A stretch of DNA of 64,000 nucleotides from Pseudomonas nabeulensis (GCF_004682045.1 NZ_QUZT01000028.1:1-64000), one strand, 5' to 3'. Counted from the first letter of the stretch, positions 9,662 through 20,100 are shown. A program made the numbers and translations. The notes: generated by a model from the sequence alone, not told the origin.

Positions 9662-9854
9662 GTCCGTTTTCCCGGTACGTTGAAAGTCTGGCGAGGTTAT
9701 GAGGATGCCTGCGAGCTGTCAATGAAAAAACATACGCTTGTTTTAAAAGCTCGTTGGAGACGCCTTGCTGGCGGTTTGATCGCTAGCCCCAAGGCGGTGC
9801 CGCCGGTATGCTGGGCCGATCCGCGCTAGGCGCACAGCACTTGTAAGGAGCAAC

Positions 9855-10880
9855 ATGGATTTTTTGGCCGAATATGCGAGCTTTTTGGCGAAGACCGTCA
9901 CCCTGGTGGTCGCTATTTTGGTGGTACTGATCAGCTTTGCGGCCCTGCGCAGCAAAGGCCGTCGCAAATCCGCCGGCCAATTGCAGGTCAGCAAGCTCAA
10001 TGACTTCTACAAAGGCCTGCGTGAGCGCCTGGAATCGACCCTGCTCGACAAGGACCAGCTCAAGGCCCTGCGCAAATCCGAAAGCAAAACCGAGAAAAAG
10101 AACAGCAAGAAAAAGCCCGAGGCCAAGCCACGGGTGTTCGTGCTGGATTTCGACGGCGATATCAAGGCCTCCGCCACCGAGAGCCTGCGTCATGAAATCA
10201 CCGCGTTGCTGAGCCTGGCCACGCCCAAGGACGAAGTGGTGCTGCGCCTGGAAAGCGGCGGCGGTATGGTCCACAGCTACGGTCTGGCCTCGTCGCAACT
10301 GGCGCGTATCCGTCAGGCGGGCGTGCCGCTTACGGTGTGCATCGACAAGGTCGCGGCCAGCGGCGGCTACATGATGGCGTGCATCGGCGAGAAGATCATC
10401 AGCGCGCCGTTTGCCATCCTCGGTTCCATTGGCGTGGTGGCGCAGCTGCCCAACGTCAACCGCCTGCTGAAAAAGCACGATATCGACTTTGAAGTGCTCA
10501 CGGCCGGTGAGTACAAACGCACCCTCACCGTGTTTGGCGAAAACACCGAGAAGGGCCGCGAGAAGTTCCAGGAAGACCTGGACATCACCCATCAACTGTT
10601 CAAGAACTTTGTGTCGCGCTACCGCCCGCAATTGGCGATTGATGACGTTGCGACCGGTGAAGTGTGGCTGGGTGTTGCAGCACTGGATAAGCAGTTGGTG
10701 GATGAGCTGCAAACCAGCGACGAATACCTGGCGACCAAGGCCAAGACCGCCGAGGTGTTCCACCTGCACTACGCCGAGCGCAAGAGCTTGCAGGAGCGCG
10801 TAGGGCTGGCGGCCAGCGGGTCGGTGGACCGGGTGCTGTTGACTTGGTGGAGTCGGTTGACCCAGCAGCGGTTCTGGTAA
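9855..10880 (+). CDS. sohB: SohB, S49-family inner-membrane serine protease
   Basis: A 341-aa member of the SppA/SohB family. An N-terminal membrane anchor spans about residues 7-31, followed by a Lys-rich linker (76-92, KTEKKNSKKK) and the protease domain. The nucleophile Ser169 sits in DKVAASGGYMMA and the general base Lys221 in GEYKRT. The length matches E. coli SohB. The start has AAGGAG 6 bases upstream. SohB digests membrane-associated or periplasmic peptides. A REPIN follows and separates it from the convergent dehydrogenase gene. Confidence 0.92.
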   Translation: MDFLAEYASFLAKTVTLVVAILVVLISFAALRSKGRRKSAGQLQVSKLNDFYKGLRERLESTLLDKDQLKALRKSESKTEKKNSKKKPEAKPRVFVLDFDGDIKASATESLRHEITALLSLATPKDEVVLRLESGGGMVHSYGLASSQLARIRQAGVPLTVCIDKVAASGGYMMACIGEKIISAPFAILGSIGVVAQLPNVNRLLKKHDIDFEVLTAGEYKRTLTVFGENTEKGREKFQEDLDITHQLFKNFVSRYRPQLAIDDVATGEVWLGVAALDKQLVDELQTSDEYLATKAKTAEVFHLHYAERKSLQERVGLAASGSVDRVLLTWWSRLTQQRFW

Positions 10881-10907
10881 CCCAATCCAGCAAATGTAGG
10901 TGAGCCC

Positions 10908-10996
10908 TGTGGGAGGGGGCTTGCCCCCGATGGCGGTGGGTCAGTGATGAATGTATCAACTGACACTCCCTCATCGGGGGCAAGCCCCCTCCCACA
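10908..10996. repeat. REPIN (head-to-head REP pair)
   Basis: Inverted arms TGTGGGAGGGGGCTTGCCCC and GGGGCAAGCCCCCTCCCACA flank a spacer containing AACTGACACTCCCTCATC, which recurs in three other copies here. It lies between the convergent sohB and the zinc dehydrogenase. Confidence 0.9.
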
Positions 10997-11014
10997 TTTG
11001 TTTCCCTGTGATGT

Positions 11015-12130
11015 TTAGGGCTCCAGCACAACCTTCAGCGACTTATCCCCCCGCTCCATCACCGCAAACGCTTCCTTGAAGTCCGCCAGGGCAAACTTGT
11101 GGGTCACCACGTCCCGCATGTCGATCTTGCGGTTGCCGATAAAGTCGATGGCACGCGGGTACATGTAGGGCCCCAGGTGCGAGCCCAGCACGTCCAGTTC
11201 CTTGCGGTCGCCGATGATCGACCAGTCCACCGTGGCCTCGTCGTTGAAAACGCTGAACTCGACGAACCGCCCCAGCTTGCGCAGCATCGCCAGGCCCTGG
11301 TTCACCGCTTTGTGATGGCCGGTGGCTTCGATGTAGATGTCGCAGCCGTAGCCGTCGGTGATCTCGCGGATCTTCGCCAGCACGTCCACTTCGGCCGGGT
11401 TCCATACTTCGTCGGCGCCCATGCGCAAGGCGAGGGCGCTGCGTTCGGGTTTCATGTCCAGCACGATCAGCTTCTTCGGGTTGCGCATGCGCACTGCGCC
11501 GATAATGCCCAGGCCCAAGGTGCCGGCACCGGCGACCACCACGACGTCGTCGAAATCCACATTCGCCCGTTCGGCGGCATGCAGTGAGCAGGCAAGCGGC
11601 TCGATCAGGATCGCTTCGTCCGGTGCGATGGAGTCCGGCACTTTGTGGATGATGCCTTCCTTGGTAAAGATCATGTACTGGGCCATGGCGCCCTGCACGT
11701 TGTTCTGGAAACCGTACAGGTCGTGCTTCTGGCACATCCAGTACTGCCCGTGATTACAGAAGCGGCAACCCCAGCACGGCACGATCTGCTCGGAGATCAC
11801 CCGGTCGCCGACCTTGACGCCGCGCTTCTCCGCGCCGGGGCCGAGGGCGACCACGCGGCACACGAACTCATGGCCGGGGATCATCGGCGGTTTCACATAG
11901 CGCGGTTGTTCTGCATCACCCCAGAACGAGGGCGCGCCGCGATAGGTCTTGATATCGCCCATGCAAATGCCGCACAGCTCGACCTTGGTCAGGATTTCCT
12001 CGGGGCCGGGCGTGGGCACATCGACTGTTTCCAGCCGATAGTCTTCGGGGCCATGGCAGACCACCGCCTGCATGGTTTTCGGGATAACGGGGGACAGTTG
12101 TTCCTGCGGGCGTTCGGTGACAGTGGACAT
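11015..12130 (-). CDS. Zinc-dependent alcohol/polyol dehydrogenase (erythritol/L-threitol dehydrogenase-like)
   Basis: A 371-aa medium-chain dehydrogenase. Catalytic zinc ligands are in CGICMGD and GHEF. The structural-zinc lobe has four Cys in CWGCRFCNHGQYWMC. The NAD-binding loop is VVAGAGTLGLG. The chosen start (12130) gives MSTVTERP; an upstream in-frame extension looks non-coding. The overall look is that of MDR enzymes annotated as erythritol/L-threitol dehydrogenase, but the substrate is inferred from memory of that family. It lies 53 bp downstream of a sugar-type periplasmic binding protein gene, so the two are probably one transcript for a polyol or sugar. Confidence 0.8.
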   Translation of the reverse strand: MSTVTERPQEQLSPVIPKTMQAVVCHGPEDYRLETVDVPTPGPEEILTKVELCGICMGDIKTYRGAPSFWGDAEQPRYVKPPMIPGHEFVCRVVALGPGAEKRGVKVGDRVISEQIVPCWGCRFCNHGQYWMCQKHDLYGFQNNVQGAMAQYMIFTKEGIIHKVPDSIAPDEAILIEPLACSLHAAERANVDFDDVVVVAGAGTLGLGIIGAVRMRNPKKLIVLDMKPERSALALRMGADEVWNPAEVDVLAKIREITDGYGCDIYIEATGHHKAVNQGLAMLRKLGRFVEFSVFNDEATVDWSIIGDRKELDVLGSHLGPYMYPRAIDFIGNRKIDMRDVVTHKFALADFKEAFAVMERGDKSLKVVLEP

Positions 12131-12158
12131 GGCAGACCTCAGGGCAAAGATGGGCGTA

Positions 12159-12179
12159 TCGCTCCCGCACGGGGAGCGA
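12159..12179 (-). other. Hairpin between the binding-protein and dehydrogenase genes
   Basis: TCGCTCCCgcacGGGGAGCGA forms an 8-bp stem with one offset G and a tight loop, starting 5 bases after the binding-protein stop. No T-run follows. Such hairpins after a binding-protein gene often stabilise the upstream mRNA or lower downstream expression. Confidence 0.5.
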
Positions 12180-12183
12180 CGGA

Positions 12184-13191
12184 CTATTTGGCGCCGCTGA
12201 CTTGCTTGTACAGCGCGTCGGCGTTCGCGTTGGTCACCGGCACCCAGGGCAGGATGTAGTTCTTCGCGGTGCCGTCGCCCCATTTCACGTCCTTGGCGTA
12301 GCGTTCCCAGATCACCGACTTGGGTTTGTAGTCGTCACCGGTCAGTGCGCGCAAGGCCACGTCCAGTGCACCCTGGGACTGGGCCTGGGCGTCTTGCAGG
12401 AAGGTGGTCACTTCGTCTTTCTTGGCCGCCTGGATCGCGTCCGGCATGCCATCGATGGAGGTGACTGGCACCTCCTTGGAGGTCAGGCCGTGGGATTTCA
12501 GGGCCTGCACGGCGCCGAGCGCCATGTCGTCGTTCTGCGCGATCACGCCGTTGATGCCTTTGGGGTGGGCGTTCAGCCAGTCTTCGGTCAGGGTCATGGC
12601 CTGGGCGCGGTCCCAGTTGGCGGTCTTTTTCTCGATGATCTTGATGTCGGGGTGTTTGCCCAGCACTTCCAGCTCGCCTTTTTCGCGGTCGATCTGCGCC
12701 GATTGGCCAATCGGCCCCTGGATGATCACCACGTTGCCCTTGCCATTGAGCTTGTCGACCATGGCCTGGGCTTGCAGGCGGCCGCCTTCCACATCGTCGT
12801 TGCCTACGTACGGCACCGACGGGTCAGCGACCTTGGTGTTCGAGGCGATCACCACCACGTCATTGCTCATGGCCTGCTTCACCGTGCCGACGCCGGCCTT
12901 GGTGTCGATGGGCACGAACAGGATGGCGTCGTAGCGCTGGGTCACCATGTTTTCGATCTGGTTGTTCTGGGTCAGTGCGTCGTAGTTGCCGTCGAACACG
13001 GTCAGTTGCACGGTGCCGTCTTTCACGGCGGGGTGTTCCTTGAGTTCGCGTACCCAGTTTTGCATGAACTGGCCCTTGAGGCCGTAGACCGCGGCGCCGA
13101 CCTTGTAGGTCTTGCCGTCGGCGGCCAGGGTGATGCTGCTGGCGAGGAGGGACAGGGCCGCAACAGCGGCGAAGGACATAACAGGTTTCAT
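12184..13191 (-). CDS. Sugar ABC transporter periplasmic substrate-binding protein (RbsB-like)
   Basis: A 335-aa protein with signal peptide MKPVMSFAAVAALSLLASS.. cut near LAADG. It is a type-1 periplasmic binding fold (Peripla_BP_4), with YDAILFVPIDTKAGVGTVKQA and IAQNDDMALGAVQALK, the LacI/RbsB-like sugar-binding core. The ATG at 13191 is preceded by GGGGTG; a longer reading from 13233 is less likely. It should deliver a sugar or polyol to a membrane transporter. No ABC ATPase or permease gene is adjacent on either side, which is unusual. It is probably co-transcribed with the polyol dehydrogenase. Confidence 0.83.
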   Translation of the reverse strand: MKPVMSFAAVAALSLLASSITLAADGKTYKVGAAVYGLKGQFMQNWVRELKEHPAVKDGTVQLTVFDGNYDALTQNNQIENMVTQRYDAILFVPIDTKAGVGTVKQAMSNDVVVIASNTKVADPSVPYVGNDDVEGGRLQAQAMVDKLNGKGNVVIIQGPIGQSAQIDREKGELEVLGKHPDIKIIEKKTANWDRAQAMTLTEDWLNAHPKGINGVIAQNDDMALGAVQALKSHGLTSKEVPVTSIDGMPDAIQAAKKDEVTTFLQDAQAQSQGALDVALRALTGDDYKPKSVIWERYAKDVKWGDGTAKNYILPWVPVTNANADALYKQVSGAK

Positions 13192-13653
13192 GATGAGCAC
13201 CCCATTTATTGTTGTAGTCAGTCGTTCATTCATTGCCTTGTTGTGATCATATGTTTATCAAATGAAAATCTGATCAGTCAAATCCTTTTCTTTAAAACCT
13301 AAAAAAAGCGCGAATTAAGCATTTTATGGGCTTTTTTAGCAGTCTTGGTCGACAATTGGCATGATATTTATTTCATTGAATGATCATTTGATCGAGTCAG
13401 TGATTCCTGCGTTACAGATCTTGTAATAGTTTTGCGTTGTGGGAAATTTCCATTTCGACTGTACGATTCAAGTCCTTTTCTAATCGCAGGACTTGCATGA
13501 ACACCCTCTCGGAGCCTCCCAGTCGTCTTTCCCCAAGACATTTGCTCTTTGCCCTAAAGCTTCCCTTCTTTCGACTGCTAACCTTGTACCGGTCCACTGA
13601 CCGCGCCTTGCCCTGTCTGGCTTTCTGAAAATCGACTTCAAGAGACTCTATAA
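13192..13653. other. Intergenic region between the binding protein and terC-like genes
   Basis: 462 bp, markedly AT-rich near 13250-13400, holding the promoters of both divergent genes. TCATTTGAT occurs at 13384-13392 and inverted at 13257-13265 (as ATCAAATGA), each next to GATCAT. These are candidate operator half-sites for a sugar regulator. From about 13420 to 13650 the sequence is a long leader for the TerC gene. I looked for the yybP-ykoY manganese riboswitch often found before terC genes and could not recognise its conserved core. No convincing small gene is seen. Confidence 0.5.
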
Positions 13654-15210
13654 ATGGAATGGTTAGCGGATCCAACGGCCTGGCTCGGCCTGTTGACTTT
13701 GATTGTGCTGGAACTGGTACTGGGTATCGACAACCTGGTGTTTATCGCGATTCTGGCGGACAAGCTGCCGCCGCATCAGCGTGACCGTGCGCGGTTGATC
13801 GGCTTGTCCCTGGCCCTGCTGATGCGCCTGGGCTTGCTGGCGAGTATTTCCTGGTTGGTCACCCTGACCCAGCCGCTGTTCGAGGTGTTCGACAAGAGCT
13901 TCTCCGGCCGTGACCTGATCATGCTGTTTGGTGGTGTGTTCCTGTTGTTCAAGGCCACCATGGAGTTGCATGAACGCCTCGAAGGCCATGTGGCGCAACG
14001 TACCGGCAATGTGGCCTACGCGATGTTCTGGCCTATCGTGGCGCAGATCGTGGTGCTGGATGCGGTGTTCTCGCTGGATGCGGTGATTACCGCCGTGGGC
14101 ATGGTGGACGAGCTGGCGGTGATGATGATCGCCGTGATCGTGTCGATCGGTGTGATGATTGTCGCGAGCAAGCCGCTGACCCGCTTCGTCAACGCGCACC
14201 CGACGGTGATCATGCTGTGTCTGGGCTTCCTGATGATGATTGGTTTCGCCCTGACTGCCGAAGGCCTGGGCTTCCATATTCCGAAGGGCTACCTGTATGC
14301 GGCCATTGGTTTCTCGATCCTGATCGAAGTGTTCAACCAGATCGCCCGTGCCCGTCGCAAGAAGTCGGCCCAAGGTGTGCTGCCGGTGCGTGAGCGCACG
14401 GCCCATGCGGTCATGCGCTTGCTGGGTGGCCGCAGCCTGGCAGTGGAAGAGGTGGGTGAAGAAGTTGCCGACCTGCTGGGTGAGCCGGATGCCACACAAG
14501 GCCCACTGTTCGACCGACGTGAACGCGTGATGATCAGCGGCGTGCTGCAACTGGCTGACCGGCCGATCCGCACGCTGATGACGCCGCGTGCCAAGGTGGA
14601 CTGCATCGATCTTGCGGACGACCCCGAGACCATTCGCCTGAAACTGATGCACTCGTCCTACTCGCGCCTGCCGCTGATTCGCAACGGCGCGGTGGATGAG
14701 CCGTTGGGCTTCGTGCACAAGAAGGAACTGCTCAAGGAATACCTGGCCGGCAACGAGCCTAACCTGGAGCACCTGGCGCGCCGGGCGATCAACCTGCTGG
14801 AGAGTTTCTCGGTGCTCAACGCCCTGGAGCAGATGCGCCAGGAATCGACCCACATCGCCTTCGTGATCAACGAGTTCGGTGACTTTATGGGCGTGTTGAG
14901 CATGACCGACATCCTTGAATCCATCGCCGGCGAGCTACCCGACGCCAGCGAAATCGAGGGGCCGGACATTGTCGAGGAGGGCGAAGGCTTCCGGGTCAAT
15001 GGCGCCTTGAACCTCAACCAGATCCGTCAGCGCACCGGCTTCCAGGCGCAGGCGACCGAGGACTACCAGACCCTGGCCGGCCTGGTGATGAGCCTGCTGG
15101 ACCGCCTGCCCGTGGTGGGTGACAGCCTGGTGTATGAGGGCTGGCGCTTGACCGTGGCGGCTGTTGAAGAGCGGCGGGTGACCCAGGTGTCTATGACCCG
15201 TGAAACGTAA
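13654..15210 (+). CDS. TerC-family membrane protein with CBS pair and CorC/HlyC domain (YoaE/YegH-like)
   Basis: A 518-aa inner-membrane protein. The N-terminal TerC domain (about 1-230) has multiple membrane helices and the acidic motifs [17 protein letters not shown] and [16 protein letters not shown], whose Asp/Glu residues probably bind metal. Two CBS domains follow (about 300-430; [36 protein letters not shown]). The C-terminal CorC_HlyC domain ends about residue 515. TerC-type proteins export Mn2+ or help load metal on secreted proteins. The specific job of the YoaE branch is unsettled. The stop overlaps the convergent diguanylate cyclase gene by 20 bp. Confidence 0.9.
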   Translation: MEWLADPTAWLGLLTLIVLELVLGIDNLVFIAILADKLPPHQRDRARLIGLSLALLMRLGLLASISWLVTLTQPLFEVFDKSFSGRDLIMLFGGVFLLFKATMELHERLEGHVAQRTGNVAYAMFWPIVAQIVVLDAVFSLDAVITAVGMVDELAVMMIAVIVSIGVMIVASKPLTRFVNAHPTVIMLCLGFLMMIGFALTAEGLGFHIPKGYLYAAIGFSILIEVFNQIARARRKKSAQGVLPVRERTAHAVMRLLGGRSLAVEEVGEEVADLLGEPDATQGPLFDRRERVMISGVLQLADRPIRTLMTPRAKVDCIDLADDPETIRLKLMHSSYSRLPLIRNGAVDEPLGFVHKKELLKEYLAGNEPNLEHLARRAINLLESFSVLNALEQMRQESTHIAFVINEFGDFMGVLSMTDILESIAGELPDASEIEGPDIVEEGEGFRVNGALNLNQIRQRTGFQAQATEDYQTLAGLVMSLLDRLPVVGDSLVYEGWRLTVAAVEERRVTQVSMTRET

Positions 15211-16270
15211 ACCGGTCCTTGCCCGCATGCTTTGATACATACAGCGCCTGGTCGGCCTTGATCAGTGCCTGGTTCAAGGTTTCACCGTCCTCCACCCGGG
15301 CCAGGCCGATGCTGATGGTCACCGGGTGTTGGGTCGGTTCTTCGCGTACACGACGGCAGAGCAGGGTGGCCAACTGTTCAACGTCGTCGTGGCGCACCCC
15401 CGCCATATAGATCCCGAATTCCTCGCCGCCCAGGCGGGCGTAGTCGAACTCGGCCATCACCCCCTTGATGTTCTGGGCGACGCGCTTGAGCACTTCGTCG
15501 CCGATGTCGTGGCCGTACACGTCATTCACTTTCTTGAAATTATCGATGTCGATCATCGCCAGGTAGTGGTCATGCACTTTTGGCAGTTGGTTGAGTTTTT
15601 TTCCGGCGCTGGTAATGAACGCGCGGCGGTTGGGAATCTCCGTGAGGGTATCGAGGTAGGCCTGGTCCAGCAGCAGCTTGGCCATGATGAAGTTGTACAG
15701 CTTGGCCCTGCGCAGTTTCAAGAAGGTGTAGAGCGTGAGGAACGTGAGGAAGGTCGAATAGAAGATCACCAGGGCGCTGCGCACTTCCAGCAGGGTCAGG
15801 TGCGTGAAGTAAAACGGGTTGAGCAATACCCAAGTGATCACCATGGTGGTGACGAACGACCAGTGCTTGAGCGGCAGCACCGACGCGCTGTAGAGAATGC
15901 TCGACGCCGCGAGGATCAGCCAGCTGGTGTGCAAATCCATTGGCAGGCCTTCGATCAGCAGGCGGGTACCCAGGGCGATCACCAGTACGAATATCAGGTT
16001 GATCCACTGGAAATAGCGAGCGTCACGCGTGAACGCCAGGGCGATGGTGTTGATCGTCAATACCGCCAGGAAGAGTATCGATAGCCCGGAAAAGCCTTGG
16101 CCTCCGGGAAAGCTCACAATCAGGTCGAACACCAGCCAGATGCAGATACTCGCGATGTAAACCAGCAGGCAAAACGGTTTGAGCCGCTCGAAATCGTGTT
16201 GCGCGAATTCGTGCTTGAGCGGCTCGGGTACGGTTTTTCTCAGCACGTCGTCTTCAATGGTCTTGAACAT
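15191..16270 (-). CDS. Membrane-bound diguanylate cyclase (GGDEF)
   Basis: A 359-aa protein. About six membrane helices (roughly 33-185) are followed by a GGDEF domain with [23 protein letters not shown] and the active-site GGEEF at 281-285, so it should make c-di-GMP. The stretch just before GGEEF (AEFDYARL) lacks the RxxD inhibitory I-site, so no product feedback is predicted through that site. AAGGA precedes the ATG. Its start overlaps the DUF4434 gene by 17 bp, making it the last gene of the wecB-nfrB-nfrA-DUF4434 operon. The natural inference is that it supplies c-di-GMP to NfrB, as DgcJ does in E. coli. Confidence 0.9.
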   Translation of the reverse strand: MFKTIEDDVLRKTVPEPLKHEFAQHDFERLKPFCLLVYIASICIWLVFDLIVSFPGGQGFSGLSILFLAVLTINTIALAFTRDARYFQWINLIFVLVIALGTRLLIEGLPMDLHTSWLILAASSILYSASVLPLKHWSFVTTMVITWVLLNPFYFTHLTLLEVRSALVIFYSTFLTFLTLYTFLKLRRAKLYNFIMAKLLLDQAYLDTLTEIPNRRAFITSAGKKLNQLPKVHDHYLAMIDIDNFKKVNDVYGHDIGDEVLKRVAQNIKGVMAEFDYARLGGEEFGIYMAGVRHDDVEQLATLLCRRVREEPTQHPVTISIGLARVEDGETLNQALIKADQALYVSKHAGKDRFTFHGS

Positions 16271-17126
16271 GCTTGTCCTTCACGGTGTCGAGGAGTGGCT
16301 TGCCTTGGGGCAGGTAGCGTAGGGCAAATACCGCGTTAGGGTGGCAGCCCGATGCCAAGGCGGGCCGTGCCGGTTCGGCATGGAACGGCTGGCCTTCGCG
16401 GCTAGTCTGGCGGAACGCTTCATGCACGACGCCGACCGAACACGGCAGGGCGCCCAGGTAGGCATTGCGTACCAGCGGTGGCAGGCGCCCGGTGCCAGCA
16501 CCGTCCTGGGCCCAGGGGTGGATGCCGGCCGCAGCCAATTCCCCAAGCCAATTGCCATACACCGCAGGCGCCAGCTTGCCGGCGCTGAACGCGCTGATAT
16601 GCAGCGGGGCATCGAGCTTTTTGCTCAGGTCGACTAACTGGCGCTGCAGCTCTGTGCGGCGGTCGATGGCCAGAAAGTGCAGGTCATCCAGCTCCATCGG
16701 CACATACCAACCTGTCACTGGCAGTTTCCACTCATCCCGCACGCGCTGTTGCTGTGCCAGCGAGCGGCCCAGTTGCGCACGCCAGTAAGCGGCCAGCCCG
16801 GCGCTGTCCAGTTCCTGGATGCGCTGGTAATAGGCCGGGTCCATGTATAAGCCCAGCACCAACTTCAAGCCTTGGGCATGAGCCTCTCGCAGGCTGTTGG
16901 CCAGCCAGCCCTGGGCGCCACCAAACTGCGCACCGTCACCGTAGGCGGTCCATTGCACGATGACGGTGTCGGCGCCGCTGTTGGCCGTGGCTTGCCAGAC
17001 CTGCTGCCATTGCCGCGCAGTGATCGCTGCATCACTGTCGAGGGGCTGATAGAACACGCGTGGCCCGGCGAATGCGGCCTGTACGGCGACCATCAACAAG
17101 CACACAACCAGCATCAATCGTTTCAT
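16254..17126 (-). CDS. Secreted DUF4434 protein (YbcH-like), exopolysaccharide locus
   Basis: A 290-aa protein with signal peptide about 1-20 (cut near AFAGP). The body looks like a TIM-barrel glycoside-hydrolase-like DUF4434 domain: VFYQPLDSDAAITARQWQQVW, DTVIVQWTAYGD, GLKLVLGLYMDP, WYVPMELDD, LHISAFSAGKL. It occupies the place of ybcH after nfrA in E. coli, where gene order is nfrB-nfrA-ybcH. It is probably periplasmic and could trim or modify the NfrAB polymer, like the hydrolase partners of other synthase-dependent polysaccharides; no enzyme activity is proven by sequence. It overlaps both nfrA (ATGA) and the cyclase gene. Confidence 0.75.
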   Translation of the reverse strand: MKRLMLVVCLLMVAVQAAFAGPRVFYQPLDSDAAITARQWQQVWQATANSGADTVIVQWTAYGDGAQFGGAQGWLANSLREAHAQGLKLVLGLYMDPAYYQRIQELDSAGLAAYWRAQLGRSLAQQQRVRDEWKLPVTGWYVPMELDDLHFLAIDRRTELQRQLVDLSKKLDAPLHISAFSAGKLAPAVYGNWLGELAAAGIHPWAQDGAGTGRLPPLVRNAYLGALPCSVGVVHEAFRQTSREGQPFHAEPARPALASGCHPNAVFALRYLPQGKPLLDTVKDKHVQDH

Positions 17127-20100
17127 CAGAAATTCAGCTCCACGCCCAGCAGCACACCATTGCCGCCTTCATACAAGTTGCCGCCCAAGGACTGCTGGTA
17201 CTCGGTGCGCACGGTCAGGTGCGCACGGTAGGCATTGTATTTGTCGTCATTGAACCAGTATTGCCAGCGCAGGCCGACGCCGGTGCGCAGGTCCTGGCGC
17301 CAGGCATTGCTCGGGTCCTGGGCGGAGAACTCGACAAAGCCATAGGGCATGATGGTTTGCGGGCTGTTGTACGGCAGCTTCCACACATGACCTTGCTGGT
17401 AACGCGACAGCCATTGGTGGTCGCCAGCCTTGGTCCACCAGGCGGCATCGAGGTACAGGAAGCGCTCGTTCCACTGGCTCTCGTCCACCCGCCAGTCGTT
17501 GCGCCAATCGCCTTGGTCGAGGAATGACGCGGTGCTGCGCAGCAGGTAATCCGTGCTGGTGCGACCGTCCTTGCGGTGATCGTTGAGCTGGTCCCACAGA
17601 TGGCCAGGATTCAGCAGTTCGCCCAGGCTCAGGCCGTGGTTGTCATTGGCGTCGAACTGGCTCTGCTTGTAGATCTCGCCGTAAAAATTGATGTTGGCCG
17701 TGCCCCACGGCTTGTAGCGCAGGCCCACGCCGGTGGCCAGGGATTGCGCGTAGGTCGAGCGACCTTCGCCCCCCAGCAGCACGCGACCGTAGACCGACAA
17801 CGTGCTGCCGGCACGGCTGGGTTCTTCGCCCAGCGCATGGTCCCACATGGCGATCTGTACGTTCTGCGACGCGGCGCGGCGTTGGCCGCTGCGTTCGTCC
17901 GGGCGGAAGTTGTCGTTGGTCGCCACGCCCGCCGGCGACCAGGTGCTGGCGAGGGTCACGCTGTCGCGCCGCGACAGGCTTTCGTGGGCGCGGCGCTGGC
18001 GATAGCGACGGGCTTCGAGGCTGCCGTTTTCATCATCACCGGCCACTGGATGTTGCTCCAGGTCGATGACCCGCCGCAGTTCGGCGCGGGCCGAAGCGCT
18101 GTCGGCGATTTCGTCGTAGCGCCAGGCCAGGGTTTCGCCCAGGCTGTAGTCCTCCGGAAAATTCCGCGTGGCCTGTTGCAGGAAAGGGATGGACAAGCGA
18201 CGTTCCTCCGGCGTTTCCGCTGCCGCCAGGCGCATGCCGTAATCCGCCTGGTAACGCGGATTACCGGGGGCACGCCGCACGGCCTCGGCGAGCCACGCCG
18301 TGCTTTGGGGCAGGTCGCCGGCTTTTTGCGCGGTGACCGAGGCCGCGTAGAAGGTGTCCGCGTCCGGTGTCTGTTGCAGTGCCTGGCGCTGGCGTTCCAG
18401 GGCTTGCGGGTAATCACCCCTGCGCTCGGCAATGGCGGCGCCCAAGGCCCATTCCTGGGCACCACGGGTTTTGCTGAGCTGCCAGTAATGTTCGGCCGTT
18501 GTGGTGTCATTGAGGTTGAGGGCACTGCGGCTGGCGGTGAGCAGGGCGTTGTCGCTTAGGGTGTCCTGGGGCGCGCTGCGCCAGATACGCAGGGCGCCCG
18601 CCGAGTCCCCGGCGGCTTCCAGGGCGTACGCCAGGGGCAGGGAGTCCTTGCTGGGATCCAGACGTTGCGCCGCCTGGTAATACGCGACGGCAGCGCCGGG
18701 TTGTGAGGGCATCGCACAACGTCCCAGCGCGCGCAACGATCCCGCGTCGGCGGGTGATGGGCCGACCGCCGACTGCACTGTTGTGCACTGGCCGTTCTCG
18801 GCCAATTGTGCGAGCAATTGCCCGCGCGTTGCCGGGTCAACCTGGTTGAGCAGGCGGGTCATGCGTTGCAACTGCGCAGCGTCCGGCGTGCCGCTGGCGT
18901 AGAGCATGGCCAGGCGTTGCAGCAACGCTGCGGGGAGGCGTGGCTTGCGGTCGTAGGCGTGCTCCAGCAAGGCTTGGGCCTGGGGTTGATGACCTTGCCG
19001 GATCAACAGGTAAGTCGCTTGGTCGAGGGCGCCAAGGTTGCCGGTTTGGCGGTAACTGCGCTCCCAGAGTTGCGCGGCCTCGGCGTTACGGCCGCTTGCT
19101 TGCAGCAGTTCGGCGCGTTTTTTCAGCACGGCCGGGGTCTGCGGTTGCCGGGCCAGCCAGTCCATGGCCTGGCCGCGTTTGCCCGTGGCTTGCCAGGCGT
19201 CCAACAGGCTGTCACGGCGTGTGGTGTCCCAAGGTTCTGGCAAGCGTTGGCTTTGCAACAGGTCGACAGCTTGCAGGCGCTGGGCGAGAACCAGCCAGGT
19301 GTGTGGATCGCTTTGCGCGTCGCAGCGTTTGAGTTGCGCCAGCGCCGCGTCCGGGTCGTGGCGCGACAGCCATTCGGCGGTTTCCAGGCAGGGGCGCTGC
19401 AATTGCTCGCTGAGGCGCTGCACGGTGGGTGCGTCGTCGGTCTGGCGTGCCAGTTCCCACAGGCGCTGGCGTTGCTGTGGGTCGGCCAGGTCTTCGGACG
19501 GCAAGGATTGCAGCCAGCGCTGGGCTTGGGCGGTATGGCCCACGGCGATGGCGCGGTCGACCATGGCCAGGCGCGCCCAGCGTGCATCCTCTGCACCGGG
19601 AGCTTGTTTCAGCAAGGCGTCCAGGCCGGGCTCGTCCAGGCGTTGTACGTAAGCGTTCGCCAGGCGCCGCCAGCCTTCGCGGTCCAATTGCTTGCGCTCG
19701 GCCACCGGTGCCAGTTGGCGGATGGTGTCGTTCCAGTCGCGCAGTTGCTCGGCCCAATTGGCGCGGGCCAGGCGCAGGATGTTGTCATCGCCCTGAGGCG
19801 GCAGTTGGGCCAGCCAGTCATGGGCGCGGCCGGCACCGCCGTGTTTGGCCAGGCTCAAGCTGTACGCCTGCCAAAGGCGGATGCGCTGGGGCAGGGTGGC
19901 GTGGGCCATCCAGCTTTCAACCAGGGTGCTGTCGGGAGGGTCCTGCTCGATCCAGGTCAGGCGCAGTTCCAGCAAGGCGTCGCTGCTTTGGGGTTGATCG
20001 GCGAGCACCAGGGTGGCGTCTTTGTAGCGGCGCTGCTTGGCCAACGCCTGCACCAGCAGCTCGCGGGCCTCCTCGTTATTGGGCACCCGTTCAAGCAGGT

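Noticed and set aside
12131..12283. 51-residue N-terminal extension of the zinc dehydrogenase
   Set aside because: It runs back into the binding-protein coding sequence and is Arg-rich without family resemblance; the normal MDR start is at 12130.
13420..13653. yybP-ykoY manganese riboswitch before the terC-like gene
   Set aside because: Expected from family habit, but I could not identify the conserved core in this leader. A covariance-model search would settle it.
13412..13675. 87-codon minus-strand frame before terC
   Set aside because: It has no recognisable ribosome site or family, overlaps the TerC start and lies in its leader region.
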